A stretch of 12,152 bases of DNA from Bacteroidia bacterium. Lineage in GTDB: Bacteria; Bacteroidota; Bacteroidia; UBA8524. The notes under the pieces were generated by a model, which saw nothing but the letters and a program-made list of their open reading frames with translations, had not been told where the DNA came from and searched no databases. The stretch covers positions 1 through 12,152 of the forward strand of contig JALRIQ010000301.1 of assembly GCA_023277325.1 (NCBI GenBank), written 5' to 3'. Made by a program: the position numbers and the translations under genes. Below are positions 1-8,300 of this stretch, piece after piece; the stretch's first letter is position 1, and each line of letters begins with the position of its first letter.

Positions 1-1
1 T

Positions 2-931
2 GGATTTTTAATCAAACACCGACCGCTCACCAAAAAGGAGATTAAAGATCGGGAAGCGCAAAGAGCAGCTTTAATTGCAGCAGGTGCACCGCCAGATTAC
101 AGCGGGGTGAAGCGCCGCGTGGAGCGCTATATGAAAAATGCCGGAGGGATGCTCGATTCCAGCGTTTACAAGGCCTTTAACCGAAACAAACAGTGGGAAG
201 ATGCTTTGGTGGTAATCGACTGGACCAGCAGCATGTACCAATATTCAGCACAATGTTTGGCCTGGCACCTGGATTATGTCGATACCTCGGGCCTTAAATA
301 TTTCGCCTTTTTTAATGATGGAGATGCCAAGTGGGAATATGAAAAAAAGCTCGGCGAAACGGGTGGAATCTATTTTGGCAGTTCGGATAACATGAACAAG
401 GTGGTGCGTGTATTCAATGCCGCCATGCGCAAAGGTTTGGGTGGGGAGATGCCGGAAAATGATATTGAGGCCATCCTAAAGTCCATGGAGTATTATACCG
501 ATTACAAGGAGTTGGTGTTGGTTGGCGATAATTCGGTAATCCGTGATTTCGATTTATGGGATCAAATTAAACACCCCGTACGTGTTATCCTCGCTGATGG
601 CGACTGGACCATTAACCCCCAGTATTTGAATTTGGCCTACCTCACGCAAGGTTCGTTTCATACCGGAGCCGGCGATTGGGATTTCAGCGATGGACGGGCC
701 GATACCTTGCTCAAGATTTCCGGGATGGAGTTCGTGTTAGACAAGGGCCTGAATCTTTATGTCTGCAAAGACAAAGAACAATGCCGTTATATGGACCTGG
801 AGCTGGCTGCACGTGAAAAGAAAAATCTCGAAGAGCTCAAAAACAAACCCATTTACCGTACCATGCACAAAGACAATATGGGCGGCGGTGGTTTCAAAGG
901 CTGGTGGCGCAGACTTTGGGGCAAGGATTAG
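2..931 (+). CDS. vWA-like domain protein, 5' end missing
   Basis: The frame is open from the first bases of the window through to TAG at 929-931, so the gene starts upstream; the GTG at 107 is only an internal codon. About 309 residues are visible. After a basic, alanine-rich stretch comes a strand ALVVIDWTSSM (Asp codon at 218-220) that resembles the MIDAS motif DxSxS of von Willebrand A domains, here as D-W-T-S-S. Further on, ELVLVGDNSVIRD resembles the later vWA strand that normally carries an acidic metal ligand. The last residues are glycine-rich and then Trp/Arg-rich (GGGGFKGWWRRLWGKD), a possible membrane- or partner-contacting tail. Such domains usually bind metal-dependent protein ligands. 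A signal peptide cannot be judged because the N-terminus is absent. The fold assignment is inferred from motifs only; the specific role is unknown. It is convergent with the downstream reductase gene. Confidence 0.75.
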   Translation, partial: GFLIKHRPLTKKEIKDREAQRAALIAAGAPPDYSGVKRRVERYMKNAGGMLDSSVYKAFNRNKQWEDALVVIDWTSSMYQYSAQCLAWHLDYVDTSGLKYFAFFNDGDAKWEYEKKLGETGGIYFGSSDNMNKVVRVFNAAMRKGLGGEMPENDIEAILKSMEYYTDYKELVLVGDNSVIRDFDLWDQIKHPVRVILADGDWTINPQYLNLAYLTQGSFHTGAGDWDFSDGRADTLLKISGMEFVLDKGLNLYVCKDKEQCRYMDLELAAREKKNLEELKNKPIYRTMHKDNMGGGGFKGWWRRLWGKD

Positions 932-1082
932 AAGTACAGAGTTATGGAGGTAGGGAAGTAGGGAAGAGGAGTGAGGAATTGGGATTTTCTCCTATGGTAA
1001 ACTATCAACTCTAATCGCTCAACTCTCAGCCCTATCGCTCTGTTTCTTCACTCTGAACTACCATGGTCTATCGTCCATGGTC
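932..1082. repeat. Degenerate 7-bp-periodic intergenic repeat tract
   Basis: The spacer between the two convergent genes is not random. The left part (932-985) is purine-rich on the + strand and includes a tandem TAGGGAAG at 951-958 and 959-966. The right part (1001-1060) is pyrimidine-rich, with TCAACTCT at 1005-1012 and 1019-1026 (14 bp apart) and ATCGCTC at 1014-1020 and 1034-1040. It ends with CCATGGTC at 1061-1068 and 1075-1082, again 14 bp apart, enclosing the related heptad CTATCGT. The period is 7 bp in several places. The purine-rich and pyrimidine-rich arms could pair loosely into a long imperfect hairpin. The tract runs past the stop of the minus-strand gene into its last codons. 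No ordinary poly-T terminator is visible for either gene, so the tract may serve that role, which is an inference. Confidence 0.6.
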
Positions 1083-2072
1083 CGATTTAATTCTCTCGAA
1101 TATTCCTCGAATGCTACGGTAATGGATGCCTAAAACCTCCTTGGATTTTTCCGTAGCGTAGGTATAGCGGTGGCTTCCTGTATTTGCGGTTTCTTTGGTG
1201 AGTAGGGGTTCTTTGCCTGTAAATAAACTGCTTAACCAATTAATGCGCCAGGCTATGCCTAACATCCAGGGCTTAACCAGAAAACTGGCGGGTTTATTCC
1301 CAAAAACTTCGGCACCCGTATTTATCAGGGTCTTCGCCTCGAGGTTTTCTCCTACCAAGATGAAGCGCTGGCCATCTAATTCCTTTTCGTAAATGGCAAT
1401 GAGTCCGTCGACAACATCCAATACATCCACATAGCCATTTTGTGCGTCGGTATAATAGGGCAAGCCATCTATAATCTTCTTCAATAAACGGCAGCTGCCC
1501 TTGCTCCAATCGCCTTCACCAAGAATTACCCCAGGGTTGACCATCCCTGTTTTTAAACCTTCTTCGCGTCCGCGCCATACCTCCATTTCTGCCAAATGTT
1601 TGCTGATGGCATATTGGGAATTGTATGGGCTGTCTACCCATTCATTGTCTTCGCTAATCGCCGGCTGAATAGCATCCCGGCCAATTGCTGCAATGGAACT
1701 GGTATGGATGAGCCAGGGTATTCCAGCTGCCAAGCAGGCGTTCACCATATTGGCGGTGCCTTCTACGTTCACCTGAAAGAGTTCGTCCCTGCGCTTTTCC
1801 CAAAAAGTAACAATGGCTGCAACATGAAATACAGCCTTGATACCGGGCATGGCATCCATCAAAGAGTCATAATCGAGGATATCGGCTTCTGCCCACTCTA
1901 AAGATTTTGCTTTTTCCTGCCAATTGGCTCCCAAACGCCAGGCAAGGATATTTTCAAACTCCTGAAGTGAGCTGCTTTTGCGCTTGCAGGCCCTGACTTC
2001 ATAGCCTTTCTCTAGTAAACTCGCACAGACATGCGCCCCTAAAAATCCTGTTGCTCCGGTAAGCAGTATCAT
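1068..2072 (-). CDS. NAD(P)-dependent SDR-family reductase/epimerase
   Basis: A 334-residue extended short-chain dehydrogenase/reductase. The protein opens directly on the first Rossmann strand with the dinucleotide motif TGATGFLG (residues 5-12), which supports the start at 2072. Other expected elements are ADILD (about 63-67, adenine side), VFHVAA (81-86), the catalytic serine region HTSSIAA (123-129), and the catalytic pair YAISK (Tyr154, Lys158). The following NPGVILGEGD stretch is typical of the dihydroflavonol reductase/3-beta-HSD-like and epimerase branch, so it probably oxidises or reduces a hydroxyl/keto group on a sugar, sterol-like or flavonoid-like substrate; the substrate cannot be read from sequence. 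It should be a soluble cytoplasmic enzyme. Its ATG overlaps by 2 bp the most upstream ATG (2071) of the divergent neighbour. CTAATTTG, a one-base-short variant of the Bacteroidota -7 box, lies a few bases upstream. Its last codons (SDHGR) come from the repeat tract. Confidence 0.9.
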   Translation of the reverse strand: MILLTGATGFLGAHVCASLLEKGYEVRACKRKSSSLQEFENILAWRLGANWQEKAKSLEWAEADILDYDSLMDAMPGIKAVFHVAAIVTFWEKRRDELFQVNVEGTANMVNACLAAGIPWLIHTSSIAAIGRDAIQPAISEDNEWVDSPYNSQYAISKHLAEMEVWRGREEGLKTGMVNPGVILGEGDWSKGSCRLLKKIIDGLPYYTDAQNGYVDVLDVVDGLIAIYEKELDGQRFILVGENLEAKTLINTGAEVFGNKPASFLVKPWMLGIAWRINWLSSLFTGKEPLLTKETANTGSHRYTYATEKSKEVLGIHYRSIRGIFERIKSDHGR

Positions 2073-2124
2073 GAGTCGGCAAATTAGTCAATTCATTAAT
2101 AAGCGAAAAAGGATAATTTTGGCC

Positions 2125-3264
2125 ATGCTTGAATCTTTCCTCCATCCGCTGAATAAAGACCTGGTTTTTTCTTCCGATCAACTTCCAGGAAGTTTGGCCC
2201 ATCACGTTCGCCTGCATATTGACCAACTCCCAGACTTAAACGGTGTGAAAGTGGCCATCTTTGGGGTGCATGATCGCCGTATCGACGGGTTGAACCAAGG
2301 AGCATCGCAGGGTGCAGATGCCTGTCGGGAAGAATTCTACCGCCTCATGAAACCAAAAACCTGGATGCAGGTGGCCGACTTGGGAAATGTGGAGGCCGGA
2401 AATACGGCCGAAGACACCTTATTCGCGGTGCAAACGGTTCTGCATGAACTCAGTGATTTAGGCATAACGGCTGTTCTGCTCGGAGGCGACGAAAAACTCG
2501 CCCTCTTGCAATACCATGCCTTGAAAAATGTTTCGCCAAATCTGGAGGTGAGCTATTGCGGAAAACAAATCAACCTGCGCGAAGGAAGCTGGATGAATAA
2601 GATGGTGCTCGACGAAAAGAGTCAGCTATTTAACCTCAGCACCATCGCCTACCAAACTTACCTCACTGAACAAGAATCCTTGGATGCCATGGAACGCATG
2701 TTCTTCGATACGGTGCGCCTTGGAACCTTACGCGCAAAATTGAGTATGGCAGAACCCATTTATCGTAGTTCTCATTTGGCGGTATTCGATTGTGGTGCTA
2801 TGCGTGCAAGCGATTTTCCGGGCGCACGCGAGGCCTCACCAAATGGCTTGTTTAATGAGGAGGCGTGCCAGCTTGCGCGTTATGCCGGACTCAGCGATGC
2901 TTGCCGCAGTGTAGGGTTCTTTAACTTCAGTCCTGCTTTCGATAACCATAGTGTGAGTGCCAGACAAGTGGCCCAGATGCTTTGGTGTTTCATGGAGGCC
3001 TATCCGCAGCGCAAGAAGGAAGATCCTAAAGAACAACCGGATAATTTCTTGAAATACCGCCTGGCCATGAAAGATAACCATGAGGTGGTATTTTATAAAA
3101 GTCAGTCGACCGACCGTTGGTGGATGGAGATACCGCACCCAAAGAGTGGGAAGGTGAATACCATGCCTTTTGTGGTGCCTTGCGAATACGACGATTACCT
3201 CTTGGCAGCGAATGAAGAGCTGCCTGATCGCTGGTGGCGTTTCTACCAGAAATACAGCCTTTAA
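2125..3264 (+). CDS. Ureohydrolase (arginase/formimidoylglutamase)-like protein, likely non-catalytic
   Basis: The frame is open from an ATG at 2071, but that codon overlaps the start of the opposite gene and the first 18 residues are a basic run. I place the start at 2125 (379 residues), where the recognisable sequence LESFLHPLN begins. The layout follows the arginase/agmatinase/formimidoylglutamase fold: an early strand VAIFGVHDRR with a glycine-rich turn, LGNVEAGNTAED, TAVLLGGDEK, a central strand LEVSYCGKQI, LAVFDCGAMR, and a conserved aromatic C-terminus (ELPDRWWRFYQKYSL). Active ureohydrolases have GGDHS, DAHxD and SxDxD with two Mn ions. Here these are GGDEK, SYCGKQ and FDCGAM, so nearly all metal ligands are missing. 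I recall close relatives being annotated as formimidoylglutamase or arginase in many Bacteroidota, but hydrolysis is doubtful from this sequence. A scaffold or regulatory role is a guess. Its TAA overlaps the stop of the downstream minus gene (TTAA, 3261-3264). Confidence 0.8.
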   Translation: MLESFLHPLNKDLVFSSDQLPGSLAHHVRLHIDQLPDLNGVKVAIFGVHDRRIDGLNQGASQGADACREEFYRLMKPKTWMQVADLGNVEAGNTAEDTLFAVQTVLHELSDLGITAVLLGGDEKLALLQYHALKNVSPNLEVSYCGKQINLREGSWMNKMVLDEKSQLFNLSTIAYQTYLTEQESLDAMERMFFDTVRLGTLRAKLSMAEPIYRSSHLAVFDCGAMRASDFPGAREASPNGLFNEEACQLARYAGLSDACRSVGFFNFSPAFDNHSVSARQVAQMLWCFMEAYPQRKKEDPKEQPDNFLKYRLAMKDNHEVVFYKSQSTDRWWMEIPHPKSGKVNTMPFVVPCEYDDYLLAANEELPDRWWRFYQKYSL

Positions 3265-4724
3265 TTTTTTAGCTTGTTTTTAAGATTACGCATCCAGGAT
3301 TCAAAAGGTCCTGGTTCATGGGCTTTGGTGGCGAAGTCGGGGTAGCGGTTTTCCAGATTTTTGTTCATCCATACATTGACATATACCCCATAGGATTCAA
3401 AACTGCGTGCAACAAAATCGGAGGCGAGCTGTGCCTTCATTTCTGGGGTAAATTCACAGTTTAAGTTACTCTCGAGTATCCAGTCGATTTCGGAAAATTC
3501 GCGGTCGTACAAGTCGGTATAACGAATCGCTCGTTCTTCTTTGAGCCAGGTAAACTTGGATGGATTATTTAATGGAGCAAAGGAATAGAGGGTGGTGTTT
3601 TCAGGGAGGGATTCACTGATTTCTGCTTCCAAATCCATATAAGAAAGGAAGACCAAATTTTGATCACCCAAGCATTTACCAGGGTAGAACCAAAGGTTTC
3701 CACTCAATAGGAGAAGGAATGCAGCGCTCAACCAAATTACCTGAGCGCGCTCTTTTTTTCGCTGCAGAAAACGAAGGAAAAAGGGAACAAGCAAAAGGTA
3801 AACAGGGAGGATATACCGGTGACTTGGTGGGTAGGCAAAAATCAAGGGGATGCCGACACAAAGCAGAAGAAAGCTGGCGATAAAGAGTTTGTCAATATCC
3901 GCGATTGACTTTTTCCTGAGCGCTTGAAACAGTATCCATAAAACAGGAAGCGCCAAGATAAAATAGCCCAAGTCTAACAGGCGCCATGCACTGATGGCCA
4001 AGTTATAAATTACAGTGCCGAAACCAGGGGCCGAGCGTCCATAATTCGGGGTGAAAATGGCCCAACCAAATTCCTGGTAATGGAAATAGGCCCAGAGTCC
4101 GAAGGAGATTAGCGGAAGCAAATAAAAAGGAGCCCTTTTCCACCACTTCATGTTCAATGGCCAGGAACGCATCAAATCATACAAACCCAATGCAGCCAAT
4201 AGCATCATGCCTTGCAGGTGCAAAAGAGATAGGGCTACCATGCAAGAAGCCCAAAGCAGTTTATTATTTTTTTTAAGTCCGTGAACGGCCCCAAAATAGG
4301 CGAGCGTTAATGGCAGTGCCAGGGAAATTTCCAAGGCCTGCGATACCAGCAAAGGGGAAATAGCCAAGAGGAGCAATCCCCAGAGCTGGAGCTTTTCATC
4401 ATACAGCCTAAAATAGCTCTGGACGAGGTGAATTAATACCACCAAACAAAGGGCCACCAAAGCATGGGCAATGGCCAAACTCTGACCAAAAATTTTCCAA
4501 AAAAGTGCAATCAACCAAGGGAATAAAGTAGGGTGACCCGGATCGGCATCGGGATAGTTCCATGGAGCGTTCAGTCCTTCTTCAAAAATGCGAACTGCCG
4601 CTTTTGATACGCTCGCAATGCTGTCGCCCCAAAATGGCAATTGCAGAGAAAGTAGAAAATAAAAAAGGCCAATGCCCCAAGGTGCCCAGCGAATTAGTGT
4701 TGATGCTTTAAAAGACTGGCTCAT
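3261..4724 (-). CDS. GT-C fold glycosyltransferase-like integral membrane protein
   Basis: A 487-residue protein with about ten or more hydrophobic helices in residues 13-347, then a soluble tail of about 135 residues. The first loop carries WGD (Asp34), and PDADPGHPTLFPWLIALFWKIFG (57-80) resembles the first-loop acidic residues and H-P-x-L turn of PMT/ArnT/GT39-family enzymes, which transfer a sugar from a polyprenyl-phosphate donor outside the inner membrane. FAYPPSHRYILPVYLLLVP around 300 also fits this family. The last part (from about YPGKCLGDQN) should lie in the periplasm. Donor and acceptor are unknown; surface polysaccharide, lipid or protein glycosylation are all possible. The start ATG overlaps the stop of the upstream gene as ATGA (4721-4724), which implies translational coupling in one operon. 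The stop overlaps that of the convergent gene. GT-C membership is inferred from topology and motifs; a mannosyltransferase or oligosaccharide ligase are alternatives. Confidence 0.75.
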   Translation of the reverse strand: MSQSFKASTLIRWAPWGIGLFYFLLSLQLPFWGDSIASVSKAAVRIFEEGLNAPWNYPDADPGHPTLFPWLIALFWKIFGQSLAIAHALVALCLVVLIHLVQSYFRLYDEKLQLWGLLLLAISPLLVSQALEISLALPLTLAYFGAVHGLKKNNKLLWASCMVALSLLHLQGMMLLAALGLYDLMRSWPLNMKWWKRAPFYLLPLISFGLWAYFHYQEFGWAIFTPNYGRSAPGFGTVIYNLAISAWRLLDLGYFILALPVLWILFQALRKKSIADIDKLFIASFLLLCVGIPLIFAYPPSHRYILPVYLLLVPFFLRFLQRKKERAQVIWLSAAFLLLLSGNLWFYPGKCLGDQNLVFLSYMDLEAEISESLPENTTLYSFAPLNNPSKFTWLKEERAIRYTDLYDREFSEIDWILESNLNCEFTPEMKAQLASDFVARSFESYGVYVNVWMNKNLENRYPDFATKAHEPGPFESWMRNLKNKLKN

Positions 4725-5197
4725 TTGAGGTAGCGGCTAAGCCAAGACTCAGCAAGTGGTTTTTCAATAGCTTGTAAAGCCGTAAAATCATTGACTAGCG
4801 CATCCAAAACAGGGGTATGCGAGTGAATATGTCCTTGTTCCAGTAAGGAAGGTACTTGTTTAAAATCCATCCATTCCCAGGCATCCTTTAGATGGATACC
4901 CACCAGATTTCGAACAAAAAAATCACAATTAAGATGATGTCCGGCAGCCTCCAGAAAATGTACTGACTTATCGATTGAACAGCCGCTCGCTCCTGCCTGC
5001 GACTCATCTACAATCAATACCACCATGCGTCCATAGGCAATATATCCTCCAGCCTTAAGTTGCTGATTGTGTGCTGTCCATGAAAGGCAAAAATTCGCAA
5101 TACGTTCTTCCATCGCAGAAATTTCTTCTTCCGTAAGGTGACGGGATGCCGTATAAACCCACACACGGGACTCAGGGTGAAATTGGGAGGATTCCAT
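4721..5197 (-). CDS. Small conserved Bacteroidota protein, unknown function
   Basis: A soluble protein of 158 residues with no signal peptide or membrane segment. The open frame reaches a GTG at 5203, but the ATG at 5197 is preferred: a -7-like box (5203-5210) covers the GTG. Visible blocks are VWVYTASRHLTEEEISAMEERI near the start, a middle strand YGRMVVLIVDES followed by GASGCSIDKSVHFLEAAG, and a C-terminal CDFFVRNLVGIH. I recognise the DES-x(3)-GASGCSID-x-S pattern from a family widespread in Bacteroidota and often labelled 'ABC transporter ATPase'. There is no Walker A or Walker B motif here, so that name is not supported. The conserved Cys and Asp within GASGCSID are the natural candidates for a functional site. 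It is the first gene of a pair with the membrane glycosyltransferase, overlapping by ATGA. A functional link with that enzyme is only suggested by the coupling. Confidence 0.8.
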   Translation of the reverse strand: MESSQFHPESRVWVYTASRHLTEEEISAMEERIANFCLSWTAHNQQLKAGGYIAYGRMVVLIVDESQAGASGCSIDKSVHFLEAAGHHLNCDFFVRNLVGIHLKDAWEWMDFKQVPSLLEQGHIHSHTPVLDALVNDFTALQAIEKPLAESWLSRYLK

Positions 5198-5202
5198 GTT
5201 CA

Positions 5203-5210
5203 CGAAGATA
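5203..5210 (-). promoter_or_regulatory. Candidate -7 box for the 4721-5197 operon
   Basis: Read on the minus strand this is TATCTTCG, one mismatch from the Bacteroidota primary sigma -7 element TAnnTTTG. It ends 5 bases before the ATG at 5197, so the transcript would have almost no leader. No convincing -33 TTTG is seen at the usual distance (a TTG lies about 24 bp upstream of the box, rather far). Its position over the GTG at 5203 argues against that codon as the start. Confidence 0.4.
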
Positions 5211-5342
5211 CGAAATCCCTTATTCAGGATGGCGCAAGCATCAAACCTTGTGCAGAAGGCATCTGTTAGATAGAGAGGAAAGCTTCTAATTGGAGAAACT
5301 AGCCTAGGGAAACTATCCCAAGGCCTTTCCTTGAATGTTTAT

Positions 5343-5350
5343 TAACTTTG
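5343..5350 (+). promoter_or_regulatory. Candidate -7 box for the T9SS surface protein gene
   Basis: TAACTTTG matches TAnnTTTG exactly. It lies 14 bp before the ATG at 5365, and inside the codons that would follow the alternative ATG at 5335, so it supports the later start. No clear -33 TTTG is present. Upstream sits an imperfect dyad, CCTAGGG (5303-5309) and CCCAAGG (5317-5323), and two copies of GAAACTA (5295-5301, 5309-5315); these could be regulator contacts but the evidence is weak. Confidence 0.5.
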
Positions 5351-5364
5351 ATGGAACTGGTGAA

Positions 5365-8300
5365 ATGAAGTTACGTCTACATCTGCTACTTATATTTTGC
5401 TTTGCAATGCTGGCGCTTGCTTTACCTAATCGGGTACAGGCGAGTGATATCATGGGGGCGGACATGACCTACCGCTGCTTGGGCAATGATAGTTTCGAAT
5501 TCACCACCATCGTGTACAAGGATTGCAATGCCAACTGGACGATTCCCTCAAATACTTACAATTTGGCGGTGTCGGCAATCAACTGTTCCTATACGCAACA
5601 AACCTTCTATCCACAATTGGTTAGCTGTGTCGATATCACCCCGGTTTGCGCGGGTTACTGCACGAAATGCACCTCAACTTGTAATTCGAATTCCACGAAT
5701 TCAAATTGCAGTTTTCCTTATGGAATAGAAAAACTCACCTTCAAGGTGATTGTCTATTTGGGGGGCACAAGCTGCTGTAAATTCCATGTCGGGTATATCG
5801 GGAATTCTACGCGGAATCAGGCGACGACTACCTGCTGTAATTCGGATCTTTTCTATACATATGTCGAACTGGATAGATGCCAAACTCCGTGTAATTCCAG
5901 TCCGATCTTTACCAATGACCCAGTAGGTATCATTTGCGCCGGACAAGATTTTGTGTTCAATAATGGTGCTTTGGATTCCTTGGACGGAGATAGCCTTTCT
6001 TTTGAATTGGCTCCAGCCATGCGGTCCAAAACCAATCAAGCGACGTATTTTGGTAGTTTCAGCTATACCAAGCCACTAACTTTCTTAGGGTTCCCTAATT
6101 CAAATACCGGGCTTCCTGGTGGTTTTCATGTGGATCCTGTAACGGGCGATTTGGCCTTTCGTCCTACTCAGGCGAATCAAATTGCAGTAATTGTTATCAA
6201 GGTAACAGAATGGCGAAGGGTAGGTGGTGCCCTGGTCAAGGTGGGCGAAACCAGAAGAGATATGCAGTTCATTGTGATATCCTGCCCGAACAACGATGTC
6301 CCGAAAATTGATCCGCCTTATACTGTGATGGCATGCGCGGGACAGAAGATTTGTGTCGATATTGTGACAAGTGATACCAATTCCAATGATACGGTGAAAA
6401 TCAGTTGGAACAAGGGAATTCGAGGTGCAACATTTACCAATAATAATGGTTCGGTGAAACATGCCAGCGGTAAGGTCTGTTGGACGCCAACCAAAAATGA
6501 TATTAGCAATATTCCGCACACCTTCACGGTAACGGCTAAAGACAATGCTTGTCCGGTCACAGGGCAGAGCATCAATTCGTTTAGCATCTTCGTGAGGGAA
6601 ACGCCGGAGGCTACCATAAGCACTAAGGTGCTCGACTGCGGAAAAGTTGCCTTGCATTATGAACCGGATAAAACATATCCGGGATTTGTCGCCAATTGGA
6701 TCATCCGGGATGAAAACAACCGGGCTGTGTATAGCAGTGCCAATAATGTGCCTTATGATACCGCTTTTGTTCAGCCTGGTAAATATACGGCAACGCTCTT
6801 TTTCAGGACTGGCACGCCATGCTTTAATCTGGTCTCGGACACATTCGAAGTACAAGATTTTGTGCGCGTTCGAATTCCTTCAGATACCTTTGTTTGCGCC
6901 GGTAAAAGCATATGGATAGATGGGACCACCTGGAGCGGATCGAGTCCTTATACCCATCAATGGATGCAATTAACGGATTCCACTCCTTATGGTCCATTCT
7001 CTGCCAATGAAGATATTTTGGTGGTGCCTGATACCAGTACACGTTATGTCGTGCAAGTGCAAGATGCTTCTGGCTGCAAGAACTGGGATACCATATTGGT
7101 GCGGTACAGTCCCTTGCCACAGGTAGATTTAGGTCCTGATATACGCGTTTGTAAAGGAGAGTCTTCTCTTCTCGATGCAGGAAATGATTCGACCAATCTG
7201 ACCTATTATTGGGTTACTGGCGATACCACAAGACAACTTTCTGTCGATAAACAATTTGATTATTGGGTGCGGGTTGAAGACAGTTTGGGTTGTCAGAATT
7301 ACGATACGATAAAGCATATTCTGGCTTCAATGAATCTGAGTGCCGGTCCAGATAAACGAGCCTGCGAAAAAGATACTATCCTTCTGGTGGCAACGGGTGC
7401 AGATAGCTACAAGTGGTATTATAAAACAGGGTTTAGCACCAATCCGCTGCCGAGTTCCATTTCAAATACGGATAGTTTCTATCAGGTCATTACCCAAAAC
7501 ACGGGGTATATCGTGAGAGGACAAAAGGCTTTTGATACCCTGGTATGTTCCTATTTGGATACCATCGACATTAGCATGGATCCTTCTCCCTTCGTTCAGT
7601 TGAATGGACTCGGTCCATATTGTCCGGATAACCAACCGGTTTCACTCATTACTGCCGTTCAATTCCCGACCGCATTTAATGGGGTATGGTCTTGTCCGCA
7701 AACGCCACAAGCGGTTCAAAATGGCCTGTTTAATCCGACTATTGCAGGTGCTGGCAACCATGTGCTTAAATATGAAGTGACGGATGCTCTTGGCTGCAAA
7801 AACAGCAAGACTATTACGGTTTTGGTTCGGCCCGCTCCGGCAATTTCTTTATTGGATACAGTAGCTGTTTGTGCGAATGAGAAGGAGTTGCTTCTCAATA
7901 CCTTAAAACAAATACCGGCAAACTACAATGGTTTAAATGTGGATTGGTTTGAAGCAAATGCCAATGCCGCTATTACGGCAAACATCGATAAAACGGATCC
8001 AAAAAATGCCAAGCTGCGACTTGGAACATTAATTCCATCAGGAAATTATAAAATGGTATTGCGTATTGAGAACATGGTTACGGGCTGTGCTTCTTATGAT
8101 ACCTGTACTTTGGTGGTTAAACCAATTCCGGCGGCCGATGCAGGGAATCTTACACCAATTTGTTTTAACGGCGGACCGATCAACTTACAAACAGCAAGTG
8201 GAGCGAATCCAGCTGGAGGAGTTTGGAGTTCGCTTGCACAAATACAAGCTCCGGTTACTTTTAACCCAGCCTCATTAGACCCGGCAAACAAATTCGTTGG

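Noticed and set aside
2114..2121. TAATTTTG, exact -7 consensus just before the ATG at 2125
   Set aside because: A start point set by this box would fall on or after the ATG, so it is probably chance in an AT-rich stretch unless the transcript is leaderless.
6100..6855. 251-codon antisense open frame inside the giant surface protein gene
   Set aside because: It is opposite a clearly coding frame, has an unlikely composition rich in Ile, Arg and His, and shows no motif.
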